Origin: Malus domestica
Taxonomy: Eukaryota > Streptophyta > Magnoliopsida > Rosales > Rosaceae
DNA: 64,000 nt
Reading direction: 5' to 3'
Assembly (NCBI RefSeq): GCF_042453785.1
Contig: NC_091674.1
Location: 26,205,001 to 26,269,000 of the forward strand
Program-made: the position numbers and the translations under genes
The notes under the pieces: model-generated
What the model saw: the letters and a program-made list of their open reading frames with translations, nothing else
Databases searched by the model: none
Told to the model about the DNA's origin: nothing
In this document: positions 50,588 through 61,282 of the stretch, piece after piece
How positions within the stretch are numbered: the first letter of the stretch is position 1
Layout: each line of letters starts with the position of its first letter

Positions 50588-51778
50588 TTGTTCCCGAAAG
50601 AGGAGGTAAAGAGGATCAAGGCGGATGCATTGGCTCGTCTGATCGCTGTCATGAAGCTTACTATGAATGAAGATGGAAAGAAGAGATCTTCCCCGCCTGC
50701 TCATGAGATGCCAGTTAAGAAAAAACTGAAGGCTTCTTCCGCTGCTCATGAGGGTCCGCCTGCTACCGAGAGGTATGTGATTGACATGACTTCTTCCAAT
50801 GGGAAGAAAAATAAGGTTGCTAGATCTGAGCATGTGGCGTCTTCCATGTTGGGAATGGCTAGTACAATTGTTGATAAAATTACTCAGCGTAAAGGTTTTA
50901 TCATGCCCCCAGTGCCGAAGTCTGTACCAGGACGTTCGTTGGGAGCCATGTCTGGTTCACCTTTGTAGAAACTTGCTATTATGAAGAGTGGTAAAGTGGA
51001 CTCTGCTGCTAAAGTGGCGTCAAAGCCTACTCTCTTTGCTGCTGAGATTGATTCGCCTGCTAGGAAAGAAGATATTGCTCGCGTGGGCAGCTATGAGAAA
51101 TCCACTAAGCCTGCTTCTGGGGATGCTGTTGCGATCTATGTGCTTTTAAAACTAGATCTGCTTGAAGTCATGAATGTTTGTGCCAAGTTTGTTTATAGCG
51201 GTAAAAAGGTTGTTTGCCCAAGTTCCTTTACGAAACATACGACCCAATATAGAACTGCTTTGCTTGCTATGATGCATATATAGCAAGGCCGTCAAAGAGG
51301 TGGCGAAGATTATGGCAGCTGAAGCTTATTCCTCAGTCGAGGAGATTAAGAGGTTGGATTCTGAGCTTGTTGCTTTGAAGTGGTCTATTTATGCCCCTGC
51401 TTCTCTGCAGCTTGAGACCGCTCGCCACGAGATTGTTGACTTGAAGACTAGGCTTGATGCGATCCAAGTTAAGTATGAAAGTACAGAGAAGGAGATTGAA
51501 TGTTACAATACCTCAGATTTAAGATCTTGAGTTTGCAGTTTCTGAGCTTCGTTTTGCTGCTTATGCAAAGGATGAAAAGTTGAATGCTGCTTATGCTGAA
51601 AAGGGAGTAGATGAGCTTCTCTATTTCTCCGGAAGACTTGTTTGCTTTTACTTTTAAGGCTTCTATTGGTGAAGTAGTTGGAGAAGTTAGTGCCCAGGCT
51701 GGGGCAGCCAGGGGTGAAGCGCCGGATGATGCCGCTGCTAAGAGCGTTACGGCTGTTGAAGGTGTGGCGACCGAGTAG
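50588..51778 (+). pseudogene. Antisense additional ORF of the Tat-like element, decayed
   Basis: On the strand opposite gag-pol, between integrase and the 3' LTR, a run of coding-like sequence continues for 1.2 kb. The first part reads lysine-rich stretches such as RIKADALARLIAVMKL and PVKKKLKASS, then after an in-frame stop (50966) continues in the same frame (MKSGKVDSAAKVASKP), then shifts frame near 51285 into a likely coiled coil (SSVEEIKRLDSELVALK, LETARHEIVDLKTRLDAI). A further shift follows, ending in an Ala/Gly/Val-rich tail with TAG near 51776. Tat elements such as Grande are known to carry an extra ORF here in antisense. The protein's role is unknown to me. Confidence 0.6.
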
Positions 51779-51784
51779 TTGTGG

Positions 51785-53270
51785 GATGTCCAAGCTACTG
51801 TAGTGTAGTATTCTAGGTAGCCTTTAGGATTTTCTTTGTTTTTCCTTGTAGCTCTTGTTTTGCTTGAACTCCTTCGGCCTTTGCTATTTGTTTATAAATA
51901 TGTTTTCCTTCGTTTTTCTTCATCTTCGCTTATTTTGCTCATGCCCTAACCTTTAGACTTGATAGACCAGTGGCAGGCATGCTACTTTTTATAAGCAGAC
52001 AAGCTCGTGTAGCCTATACAGCCGTAGGTGTTGGTGTAGAACTTTGCAAAGTTGTTAGCCATAGGGTTGGCAGCCGGATGCCTTACTTACAGAAGTAGAC
52101 AAGTCCGCGTAACCACTAGGCTGTTAACCTTGACTTTCTTCAATTCCGTAGGTTGCGTAGCAAGTATCACAACACTTTAGGACTTGGTGTAGGTTGTTCC
52201 GCGCTTGGCAGATGTGAAGCTTATCGACTACGTAGCATGTCGGCAGTGGATAAAACTTCGTATATGCGCGCTAGCTTGTTTAACCTTTTCACAAAAATGT
52301 GCGATTATATAAGTCTAGTGCGGCTTTACTGCTCGAAGGGCAAGCCGTAGGCAGTCTTTCGGAATCCGTAGGCTACCTTAGTGCACTCGGTAGCAGCTTT
52401 AGGGTTCCAGGGCAGCCGTCTATAGGGCGTACTGCGTAATGTGCCCCCTCCGTCTCTAGGGCCCGGTTCCCCACGGATTAGGCCAAGAGACCCAAAATCC
52501 TTCAGTTAGCTAAGCCTTGAAAAAGACCATTGTGGCTACTTCTAGGAATCCCGGCGCAAGCCATCGTGGATCTAGTTATACTAGGGCAGCCAGGCTTATC
52601 CACGTCTGGATATTCAGAGTGTAAAGTTTATCCTCTCGTCTTGGAGAGCTGACCCATATGGGTGTCGGGGAATTGGTTTACCCTCTCGCACTGGAGAGCA
52701 TGGTTGGTCCTTCGGGGGGCGCAATTCCTGCGATGAGTCCCTAAGAAAGGCGCAGTCTTCTTTTGAAGTGCAGGAATGATCAGTTGTTGTAAGCATGCAG
52801 CCGAGCCAAGTTGTGATTACTTCTGAATTTCTCATTGAAAAATGAGTGAAACGAACGAGAACTTAACTGTAAGGTAGGAACTGCATAACAACTGGATAGT
52901 CCTCAGCTTGTGAGGTGGTGCCCGTCGAGCTGTTTGAGTCTTCAGGCTTTGATGTAGCGGGAGGTCACACATGGTACTTCCTCAGATTGTAGTCGTTCCA
53001 CTGCTTTTCGATCTTTTTTGTCGTTTCATAGTGGCGAAGGTGTAATTACTCTTGCCGCCTACTCTGTTGATCTTATACTGGCCTTCCCAGATGGGATCCA
53101 TCTTTTTGGAGTCCTCTCCGCGGGCAGTGATGAAGGCTTTTCTTAGGACTAGATCTCCGGGCTAGAACTGCCGAATCTTAGCTCTTTTGTTGTAGCTGGA
53201 GAAGAGCTGCTGCTAGTAGGCTGCAATGCGGGTATTTGTATGCTCGCGTTTCTCCTCTGCCAGATCTTGT
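51785..53270. other. Noncoding part of the Tat-like element
   Basis: Contains diffuse repeats such as AAGCAGACAAGCTCGTGTAGCC and AAGTAGACAAGTCCGCGTAACC near 51990-52115, and CTCTCG-TGGAGAGC phrases near 52630-52700. I find no protein family in it on either strand. Confidence 0.5.
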
Positions 53271-53274
53271 GGCT

Positions 53275-53560
53275 ATCTTCTCACTGTTCTGCTCAATGCT
53301 TGGTAGTAGAGCGGTGATACTTGGCTTGATGACATTGGGATGAATGATTGCTTCTTAGCCAAATGCCAAAGAGAAATGAGTCTCACCGGTTGCTCGTCTT
53401 TTGGTGGTGCAATATGCCCATAGACATCCGGGGAGTTTGTCTGGCCATTTTCCCTTCTTGTTGGTGAAGGATTTCTTGAGGCAATTGAGGATCGTCTTTT
53501 TGGATGTTTCGGCCCGCTTATTGCCTTGAGGATATCTCGGCGTGGACATATGAAACACCC
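53275..53560 (-). pseudogene. Integrase fragment, C-terminal half of the catalytic core
   Basis: Minus-strand frames read STPRYPQGN, then [20 protein letters not shown] and [19 protein letters not shown], the familiar end of the gypsy integrase core. The frame shifts at least once. About 100 residues between this piece and the one at 55900 are missing where the solo LTR now lies. Confidence 0.8.
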
Positions 53561-55907
53561 CAACCCCCCCTTTTTATATTTTAAAATTTGTTTAGTCCTT
53601 AATTTGTGAGCCCGTGGGACCCACCTTGTTTTATTTTATGTTTTCTTGTCTCCCTCTCTCTTCTCTCAGTTCTCTCTTCTCCCTCACCTCTTCCGCAACT
53701 CTCTCTCCCTCACTCTCTCGGCCCTCTCTATCTCAACCCATCCGAGAGTTTTTACTACCAACAAACATCGCCATCGTCTTTATCTCGTCGCTACGAACTC
53801 AACCATAGTCTTGGCATCTTGAAAGTCAAACCATGAAGCCCCGTTCACGAGCTCCGGTGAGCACCGTCCCTTTCGAGGCCATTTTCGGCCAAACCACGGC
53901 GAGTTGGCCGGCGTGTAAGGTATCAATCTCTTCGTCTCCCTGAGTACTACAACTTTCGTTTCACTCAATTTCATTGAGTATTGAAGAAGTTATACTCATT
54001 TGAATCTTTCCAGTTTCCGGCGACCTCCGAGGCTTTCGAGGCATTTTCCGGCCAAACCACGGCGAGTTAGACGTCGTGTGAGGTATCATTCTCTTCGTCT
54101 CTTCCAGGGCTACAACTTTTGTTTTGTCTCGCTTGATTTCGTTGAGTAATAAAAAGTTATGGCCGTTTAAAGTCAGGTAGTTTTCCGGCTGAATTTCCGG
54201 CCTTCTCCTTCGACAAACCCAGGCCATCCAGGATTTTTCTCACCCACGGGCCTTAGCCCGTTTTGGACCAACCCAATCCCCTGGCCCGTTTCATTTTTAT
54301 TTTTATTGTTTTAAAGACCCAAATGGCCTTGGGCCGGTTTATTTTAAAGGGCTTAAAGCCCTGTCCTTTTTAATAAGGCCTTAGGGCCTGTGTGTATATG
54401 TGTATGGGCTGTGTGTGTGTAGCCCGTGCATGTGTGTGTGTGTGTTAGTGGTGTATGTGTGTGTGTTTGGGCTTAAGCCCAAACCACAATTTTTCATCCT
54501 AACCCTTTTTAACCAAAAACCTTAGAAAACCCAAAACCCAATATATCCTAATCCTATTTAACCTAAACCCTAATCCGGATTTCAAGCCTAAAACCCGTTA
54601 GACCTAATTTGACCGTTGACCCCCGGTCAACGTTGACTTTAGGGTTGACTTTTCGGGTTTTCGTCCGAGACTCTTCTTAGGGTAATTCGACGTTCTGAAT
54701 CCGTTTCCAATGTCCATTTTCCCAAATTCAATAGCTATTATATAGTTTTATTTATTGGGCTCTTTATGTGCTTAGGGGCAATTATTGTGACGTTTCCGTC
54801 TTCGCTAGTGGCGCAGCTTTTGGCAACTAAGTACTGTGAGTGGACCCCTTCTAAAATTACATGATTTGATAATTTAATTGCATAAATGATTAGCATGCCT
54901 ACGGATTTATGATTTGATTTATGTGAAGCTTGTTGATTTAATATATTGATTTTCGTCTCGTGTTTTGGTGAGGAAATAATTGTTTGCCTATATTGAGCTA
55001 TATTTTAATATATCATATTTTCTATGAAAACCATGAACTGGTAGACTATCTGATAGATGACGATAGGATGCTAGAACATGTTTTTGAACCCCTCTTTATA
55101 GTGTAAACAATGATCGGTAACCTATGCTATGAAGTGGTTATTTGTGAGAGACGTAAATATTTGTGCGTACCTAGTAGACACTATGCCGCCTGGGGCGAGG
55201 ATCTGGTGTTGGCAGTTAGGCCGGGAGAAATAATCCCTAGCGAAAGGCTGAGGGACACGGTGACAGGCATTGGGCCGAGAGGGAGTTATCTCTGGCTATG
55301 GGCACAGAGACTTAGGTGCAGGCATTGGGCCGGGAGTTATGTTTATTCGGTGATCTTACTAGCAGCACACCGCGTTTACGAGACGATCTGTGAGACGATT
55401 CATGCTTTGGTTTTACGCGATGATATTCCGCGATATGGCTTTTGAGATATTTTGGCATGCTAGGATTTTTATTAAATCCATCACTTATTATGCTAGTAGT
55501 TTTCATTATATATAAACTTTGGGGGTTAGTACATTGATAATTGTTTTATTATTATTATATATATAAACTTGGTCCACTCACCTTTGTTTTGCGCCCCTAT
55601 TCAGGACTTAGAATCAAGGCACCTAATCCCGGCGTGAAGGCACTTCCGCAGCAGCATCTTCGAATCCTCTCGATGTAGGACCCATTCCTTTATTCATTAA
55701 ATTTTATCTTAATTCTTTTTAGTGATTAGGTTTAGTTGTATGTTCTGAACACGTTCCTAAATTGTTAATTCATTGTTTTTAAATTCATAACCCTTATTTA
55801 TTTCTTATTTTTAGTTTTTGTATCAATTAATGGCTTTCGTCACCCTCGGGTGTCGGCCAGCACGTGTCGGTCCTGGTATTCGGGGAATATCAGGGTCGGG
55901 GCGTGTC
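53551..55907. mobile_element. Solo LTR of another gypsy-type element inside the integrase
   Basis: The segment starts TGAAACACCCCAACC and ends GGGTCGGGGCGTGTCC, imperfect inverses typical of one class of plant gypsy LTRs. It is bounded on both sides by integrase sequence. No coding region lies inside; the ORF at 55110-55445 shows no domain. CTCACCTTTGTTTTGCGCCCC near 55575 matches the usual 3' part of such LTRs. I see no target duplication, and integrase residues are missing, so deletion accompanied or followed insertion. Confidence 0.6.
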
Positions 55908-56232
55908 CGTCTGAATCGTGGTCGTCATGGGCTCTACTTCTACCTATTTGGTGAAGTAGTCAGTTGCCACGATCATCATGCCTTTGCCCCTAATAGTATG
56001 ACTGGTGATTAGTTGGGAATCAGAATGAATTGAAAGCTTTTTCACCGCCAAGTCTTTTTTCATTCGAAGGCCTGCTAGTGGAGCTTCGTACTCTGCTTCG
56101 TTGTTAGATGCTTTGAAACTTAGAGTGATCGCCTGCTCGAGCATTGAACCGTTTGGGGTGATAAGAACCACGGCTGCTCGCGAGCCTTTGTAGTTGGATG
56201 CGCCGTTGACATGCAAATGCCAGAAATCTCAA
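55900..56232 (-). pseudogene. RNase H fragment joined to an integrase fragment by deletion
   Basis: The minus strand reads WHLHVNGASNYKGSRAAVV and SNNEAEYEAPLAGLRM, then SIHSDSQLIT, which is retroelement RNase H. It passes without a stop into MMIVATDYFTK, then a stop, then VEVEPMTTTIQTD, the start of the integrase core. The intervening C-terminal RNase H part and the integrase zinc-finger region are gone. Confidence 0.8.
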
Positions 56233-56750
56233 TTGAGGGAGTAGGTGCGGCTAAAGTGTGCTCGACTGCCTTCGGGGCGTCATTAGGCTGCTCTGTTGCG
56301 TTGTCAAGGCTAGGCGTGAAGGCTCGGCAGGGAGCCGTGGAGCTAGGGCCATGTTACATGTAGCAGGAGATGCTTAACTTTCGATATTAGGCCACTCTAG
56401 AGCTGAATAATGGAGTAAGGGTTGGCTAGGGCCGTGTGACGCACGGCAGAAGATAGTGCTCAACTGCCGGTACATGTTGCTCTTATGTAGAATCTTCTGG
56501 GACGACGAGGATAAAACTTGCTTCTAAGTGTTCCTTCCAATGTTCTTCTGCCCTTGGCGTGTCTTTTAAGCTGAGTTGTTGTGTTCGTCAGAAAGCTTTG
56601 CATCCACTAAGGTCTACTCATTTATCGTCGCACGTCTGGATTCAGCAGAATGGTGCATCATGATGATGACTGCGTGCGTTTGAAGGTAAAACTTGAGCTT
56701 TTAGGTTACAACAACTATTGCCAAAGTTAGCTTTTGAATTTCTGATAACA

Positions 56751-56935
56751 TCAATAAAAGCTTTTAAACTGTGGAATACAACTAATAGCATCGATGAGAG
56801 CTTTTAAATTGTGGAATATAGGTAGTCGGGCCCCCAGCTCTTTTCGTATGATGGTAGAGCTTATTTCTGCTTCAGATGTGACTACTTGTCCAGTCAGATT
56901 TTGAATCTCCTTCAGAGTAGTGGGGAACTTCATAT
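56751..56935 (-). pseudogene. Reverse-transcriptase connection-domain remnant
   Basis: A short minus-strand stretch reads FPTTLKEIQNLTGQVV, which matches the NLKEVQxLTG phrase near the end of gypsy reverse transcriptases. Nothing of the YxDD catalytic part is seen between here and gag. The flanking 56233-56750 has no recognisable coding sequence. Confidence 0.5.
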
Positions 56936-58936
56936 TCAAGATCGTCGAACTTCGTCCCAAAGTGCATGCTTTTCTGCCAGAGCGAAAGAGTCTGCCAGAG
57001 TTAGATATTCTTTCATTATCAGTTTTCCGAATAGTAGGTGGTCCGCTGGAAGTCCTTTTTGGAAGGCTGCTCTAGCTATCGAGTCGTTACATCCGACTAT
57101 TTTTGCCTTCTCTATTTTGAACCTCCTCACATAGTCTCGAAGCGACTCATTTGGGTTTTTCTTGACGTCGAACAAATGGTCGGACTTCTTTTTGATCGAG
57201 CGATAAGATGAATATTCTTTGGTGAAAACCAAAGAAAGTTCGTCAAAATTCCGGATAGATTGTGGCGGCAGGGTGTAAAACCAATCTTGCTCCTCGCCTT
57301 GTAGAGTGGTGGCAAATATCTTGCACATGAGACCGTCGTTGTTTCGATAGAGGATCATTGTGCTTCGGTAGTGCTTTAAGTGTCTATCCGGGTCTTCATC
57401 CCCTTTGAAAGATGTGAAATGTGGCATGCTAAACTTGCGTGGAGGCTCTGCCTGCTCGATCTTGTCCGTGAAGGGTGACCTGCTTATGTTGGTCATGTTC
57501 CGTCGTAGTGCCTCGTCGATGACCTCATTGCGTTGGAAATTGCGCAATCGCTTGGTCAAGAGTCTCTCTACTTCTTCCTGAATTTGTTTTTGTTGAGGTA
57601 GTGGAGCTCTCGGCTGCCCCCAACCGTGACTTGCTGGTCTAGGCTGCTCTTCCATGTGTTTGGCTTGTTTATGCCCCGGATGCAGTGCATGTAGCGCGTT
57701 CCTAGCAGGCGAGCGAGTTCTTCGCAGGCTGCCGGTTGCACTTAATCCGTATTGAGTGACTGTTTCTCTCCATCTGTCGGGCTGCCTACTCCGATGTGAG
57801 GTGGATGATGCTCCTTGAGGGCTTAACCGCAAACGAACACTTCGCCTGGAAGGCTGCTCATGTTGACTATCGGAGTGTGACCCTAACCGTGAATGTATGC
57901 TCGTCTGTGGGCCTAGTCGAGAGTGCACGCTCCTCCACGCTCTAAGACGGGAGTATACGCTATCTCGGGGGCCCAATCGGGAGTGCACACTGCCTGAACG
58001 CTCGGTTCGTGGCTGGTCGAGTGGCTGCTTACCGAGACGCTGCTGAAGAGGTTCTTTATCTGCCCTTGTCCTACTTCGGGACACCTCGTCTGGGGCACGT
58101 TGCATCTCGGTGCGCTGTAAGAGCCGATTCACCAAGGTCGTCTGCTGTGCGATGACGCTTGTCAACTCTATGACTTGTCGAGACAAGTGTTGTTCTCCAT
58201 TTGGGTTGGAAGAGCTTGGAAGGAATCTGCCTTCTTGGGCAATGGAAGAGTGGTAGACTCCGGGCACGAGATTTGAGTTGGGAAATGTCAAATTCGTGAA
58301 AAAATGTGGTGAGAATGCCCCCGGCTCGATGGTAGGTCTGGATGGTTGAGATAGTCTTGGGCCGACTTGGGCTGCTTGGAAAGCCATGGGAGCAGACTGG
58401 GCCACATGAGCAGGCTGGGCCTCGAGAGCAAGCTGGGCTGCGAGAGTAGGCTGCTCGGCAGGAGCAGGCTGGGCCACGGGAGTGGGCTGCTCGACTGGAA
58501 CAGGCTGGACCACGGGAGTAGGTTGCTCGTCGAGAGCAGGCTGGGCCACGAGAGCAGGCTGCTCGGCGGGAGCAGGTTGGGCCACGAGAGTGGGCTGCTC
58601 GATTGAAGCAGGTTGCTCGGAGTGTGATGCACATGGGTGCGAGGTTTGGGCTTGGCTTGGCAACGCGTTAAATTCACGTTGGGCTTGGAGTGACATGGCT
58701 TGGGTCGTGGCCTTGGTGCCGTGAGCCTTGGATGGCACGGCTCGGGCCGTGGTGAAAGCATCATGGACCTCACCACGGGTGACTACCGAGGTAGCCACCG
58801 CGGTGGTTCCCGTGGTGGAAACTCGTGGTGGTGGTGCCGCTCCACTTATTGTCGCATTTAGCCTCACAGATCTCCGCAATCCCATTTCTTGAATATTAGA
58901 ATTTTCACTTGTGGAATTTTCTAAATTTCTAGCCAT
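56936..58936 (-). CDS. Gag polyprotein of the Tat-like retrotransposon
   Basis: A 666-residue frame from the ATG at 58936 (MARNLENSTSENSNIQ) to the stop at 56936. The frame remains open upstream to 59098, but this ATG lies in the position usual for the family. The N-terminal half is low-complexity: about 18 alternating AEQP/VAQP units at residues 110-185, then repeats of SVHSRLGP and SVRLRLSP. The C-terminal half holds the retrotransposon gag domain, with FTSFKGDEDPDRHLKHY, GEEQDWFYTLPPQSIRNFDE and NESLRDYVRRFKIEK. No zinc knuckle remains; the frame ends soon after LADSFALAEKHALWDEV, where pol has been deleted. Gag would form the virus-like particle in the cytoplasm. Confidence 0.85.
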   Translation of the reverse strand: MARNLENSTSENSNIQEMGLRRSVRLNATISGAAPPPRVSTTGTTAVATSVVTRGEVHDAFTTARAVPSKAHGTKATTQAMSLQAQREFNALPSQAQTSHPCASHSEQPASIEQPTLVAQPAPAEQPALVAQPALDEQPTPVVQPVPVEQPTPVAQPAPAEQPTLAAQLALEAQPAHVAQSAPMAFQAAQVGPRLSQPSRPTIEPGAFSPHFFTNLTFPNSNLVPGVYHSSIAQEGRFLPSSSNPNGEQHLSRQVIELTSVIAQQTTLVNRLLQRTEMQRAPDEVSRSRTRADKEPLQQRLGKQPLDQPRTERSGSVHSRLGPRDSVYSRLRAWRSVHSRLGPQTSIHSRLGSHSDSQHEQPSRRSVRLRLSPQGASSTSHRSRQPDRWRETVTQYGLSATGSLRRTRSPARNALHALHPGHKQAKHMEEQPRPASHGWGQPRAPLPQQKQIQEEVERLLTKRLRNFQRNEVIDEALRRNMTNISRSPFTDKIEQAEPPRKFSMPHFTSFKGDEDPDRHLKHYRSTMILYRNNDGLMCKIFATTLQGEEQDWFYTLPPQSIRNFDELSLVFTKEYSSYRSIKKKSDHLFDVKKNPNESLRDYVRRFKIEKAKIVGCNDSIARAAFQKGLPADHLLFGKLIMKEYLTLADSFALAEKHALWDEVRRS

Positions 58937-59079
58937 TATATTTTTCTTATACGTTTTATCAAAGAAACTTTGCAAGTAAAAAATTCTAATAATAAGAACG
59001 TATGAAAAATATTCAAATGGACTAGAAAATAAAGAAAAAACCTTTTTGTGCGAGAGTCTTCTACGAGTATGGATTTCAA

Positions 59080-59100
59080 CTCTCAATGAAAGCACCAATT
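59080..59100 (-). promoter_or_regulatory. Primer-binding site region of the Tat-like element
   Basis: Directly inside the 5' LTR, read on the minus strand, is TTGGTGCTTTCATTGAGA. The position is right for a tRNA primer site; I cannot assign the tRNA with confidence. Confidence 0.55.
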
Positions 59101-59864
59101 TGTGGATGCAAATTTTCTCCTCCTCGATCTTGGACGATTTTGCACCTACAAAACAACTAGCACCTTAGGTTAAGGCCAAAAGCCTCACGCGCCCACGATG
59201 AATGGGGGGGGCTTTGGCCGAAGAACCTCCGATGCCAAAGTTAGAATTTTAGAGAGAAATAGTGTTTAGAGTATTTGGGATTTTTTGCAAGAGGTTTGGA
59301 ATGAGTGTTTGGTGAAAAAGGGTCCCTATTTATAGGATTAGGTTGGTCCACTTTTCAAAGGAAGTGGCCGGCCACTTTGTCCATTTTTTGGTGAATTTGT
59401 GGTTTAATTAGCCACTTTATTGGCTAATAAAATATGATAGAAATAAATGGGGGTTATCAAATTGAATGATTAGCTTTATTTAGGTAATAAAGTGGGAAAA
59501 GATAGGGAAGGTAGAAAGCTAAGGGGATGGCCGGCCATGTAGTGTTTTAGGGTTGAATTGGATGTATTTTGTGGTTATTTGGATATAATGGATAGTTTAA
59601 TTGACAATTAATGGGTTAATTAGGCAATAAACCCATTAATTAGCCAATTAACATAATTTTAAAAGGAATGTGTTTGGGAATTACCTTGTAGAAAGGATTT
59701 GATGAGATGGACTTTGAATTGTTACCTATTTTGGGCACTTCTGTCTTGGTTGAAAGAGGGTTGCCCGCTGCTTGCGCGTAGGAACCTCGTTGTACTGCAA
59801 GGGTATTTTTGTCTTTTTTGTCCAAAAATCCACGTGTCGCCTTGTGAATATTTTTGGCTCCACA
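59101..59864 (-). repeat. 5' LTR of the Tat-like element
   Basis: 764 bp, nearly identical to 49050-49814. In minus orientation it should drive transcription of gag-pol; in plus orientation the other LTR could drive the antisense ORF. Confidence 0.9.
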
Positions 59865-59869
59865 GCAGT

Positions 59870-60218
59870 AAGTCTAGGCAGAAAGATAATTTTGTCATAT
59901 ACTAAGTGAGAATTGCCACGCCCGCATGTCATTGATTTTACTAAATAATATTGAATTAGCATTTGAAATGGTAAAAAATCAAATAATATTGAATTAGCAT
60001 TTTAAATAGTAAAAAATCAATCACATATTAATTTGATTGAACAACCAAAGATATGTGAAGAACCAACCACAAGAAAGGTTTAAACAATTGGCGAAAGAGA
60101 CATGAGAATGGTAGGTGAGAAAATAAGAATTGTCGCAGATATGTAAGCTTCATTATAAAATATTCAAAAATCAAGATTAAAAAAATTGTAAATTACTCTA
60201 CACCTCTAAGACTTTAAG
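59870..60218. other. Intergenic stretch with a short tandem duplication
   Basis: AATAATATTGAATTAGCATTT, then a few bases, then GTAAAAAATCAA occurs twice in tandem at about 59943-60020. The remainder is AT-rich with no gene. Confidence 0.6.
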
Positions 60219-61262
60219 AGTGCGTTTGTTGTAACAGATTATCTCGGACTGGACTAGCTTTAAGGACTAAGCTAGACTGGCTTAGATTAGATTAAGCTAG
60301 ACTAAATTAATGAAGTGTTTGGTGTAGTGTCGGACTAAGAGGTAGAATAATGAAAAAAATATCTCAATTTGGTGTTTGCTCGGAAAATGACTAAATTAAT
60401 TTTTATTTTAATTTCTTTCTGATTAAAACTGTTATGAAGATTAATATTATTGATTCCATATTTTTATGAAAAATTAATCTTGTTGATTCCAAGTCTTTTA
60501 ATATCAAACTAAAAAAAAAAAAAAGTCTTTAATATCTATCTTGAAAATATCCAAATCCTTCTCCATCTTGGAAATATCAAAAACAAAAATAAAAGGGCAC
60601 ATCCCTCTTCTATGCGAAATAGTGCTATACAATTAAATCGTGTGCGGCGGGGCCAAAATCGACGACGGCTTCTAGAGGGTCTGCGGTGCCATTTTCGTGA
60701 TGCTCAACCACACCGTGCTATTACAAGGCTTCTATTTCTCCGTCAAAGAGGGCAGAGGAAGGTCTCCGTACAACCACCTAGCATTTTGACGACTACCCAC
60801 TTTCTATCTCTGTAATTACAGAGCCTTGAAAACCCTAGAGGGAAACTGAATCTTATGGATTGATGTGAATTTGGGCAGGTTTGATGGGGATTCGGTGGAA
60901 AATAAGAAGAGGATTTTTGGGGGAAATCGGTGAAATCAAGGTTTTGGGGTTCGAATTTGTGGCAAGATTTACATACTAAATGGGATTCTGAAGAGAAGGA
61001 GGGAAACAAAACTCAGTCAAGGAAGCAAAGAAGGAGGGAAACAAAACTCAGTCAAGGAAGCAAAGAAAGAGGCGCTTAGTGAGGTCCTTAGCAATCCCAT
61101 GGTTTAGCAGGGGACTTATTTGACAACCTAACAAAGCTTTGAGTCCAAACGAGTGAAGGCTAGTCTCATTTAACTTAGTCTCCAAACATAACAAACATGG
61201 GATAATAGTCCTAGCTAGTCCACTCCAACTTAATGCTCATGAAACAAGAAAACTCAAACCCG
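60219..61262. mobile_element. TIR transposon A, possible Pack element
   Basis: Left end GAGTGCGTTTGTTGTAAC followed by CTCGGACTGGACTAG; right part CTTAGTGAGGTCC ... TTTAACTTAGTC ... CTAGCTAGTCCACTCC, inverse and related to the left. The ends match those of element B next door, but the interior (about 60600-61080) does not. That interior is GC-richer and includes a 34-bp tandem duplication (GGAGGGAAACAAAACTCAGT...) at about 60997-61064. A 67-codon ORF at 60612 shows no domain. No target duplication found. Confidence 0.5.
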
Positions 61263-61282
61263 GCTGACCATCTTCACCTAAG

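Larger units (their letters stand above)
49050..59864 (-). mobile_element. Ty3/gypsy LTR retrotransposon, probably Tat lineage, 10.8 kb, defective
   Basis: LTRs at 49050-49814 and 59101-59864 begin TGTGGA and end TCCACA in either orientation, nearly identical, and are flanked by GCAGT on both sides (49045-49049 and 59865-59869). Genes read on the minus strand. Order from the 5' LTR at the right: primer site, gag, reverse-transcriptase remnant, RNase H, integrase interrupted by a solo LTR, a noncoding stretch, then a decayed ORF on the opposite strand next to the 3' LTR. Most of protease and reverse transcriptase is gone, so it cannot move without help. A few differences between the LTRs are visible (for example the run at 49434 against 59450), suggesting a fairly recent insertion. 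Confidence 0.88.

Noticed and set aside
58380..58620. CRISPR-like or regulatory direct repeats
   Set aside because: The repeats are contiguous, in frame and coding in gag, and CRISPR arrays are not expected in a plant nuclear genome.
58367..58724. Gly/Ser/Leu repeat ORFs antisense to gag
   Set aside because: They are the complement of the AEQP/VAQP repeat and show no independent coding signal.
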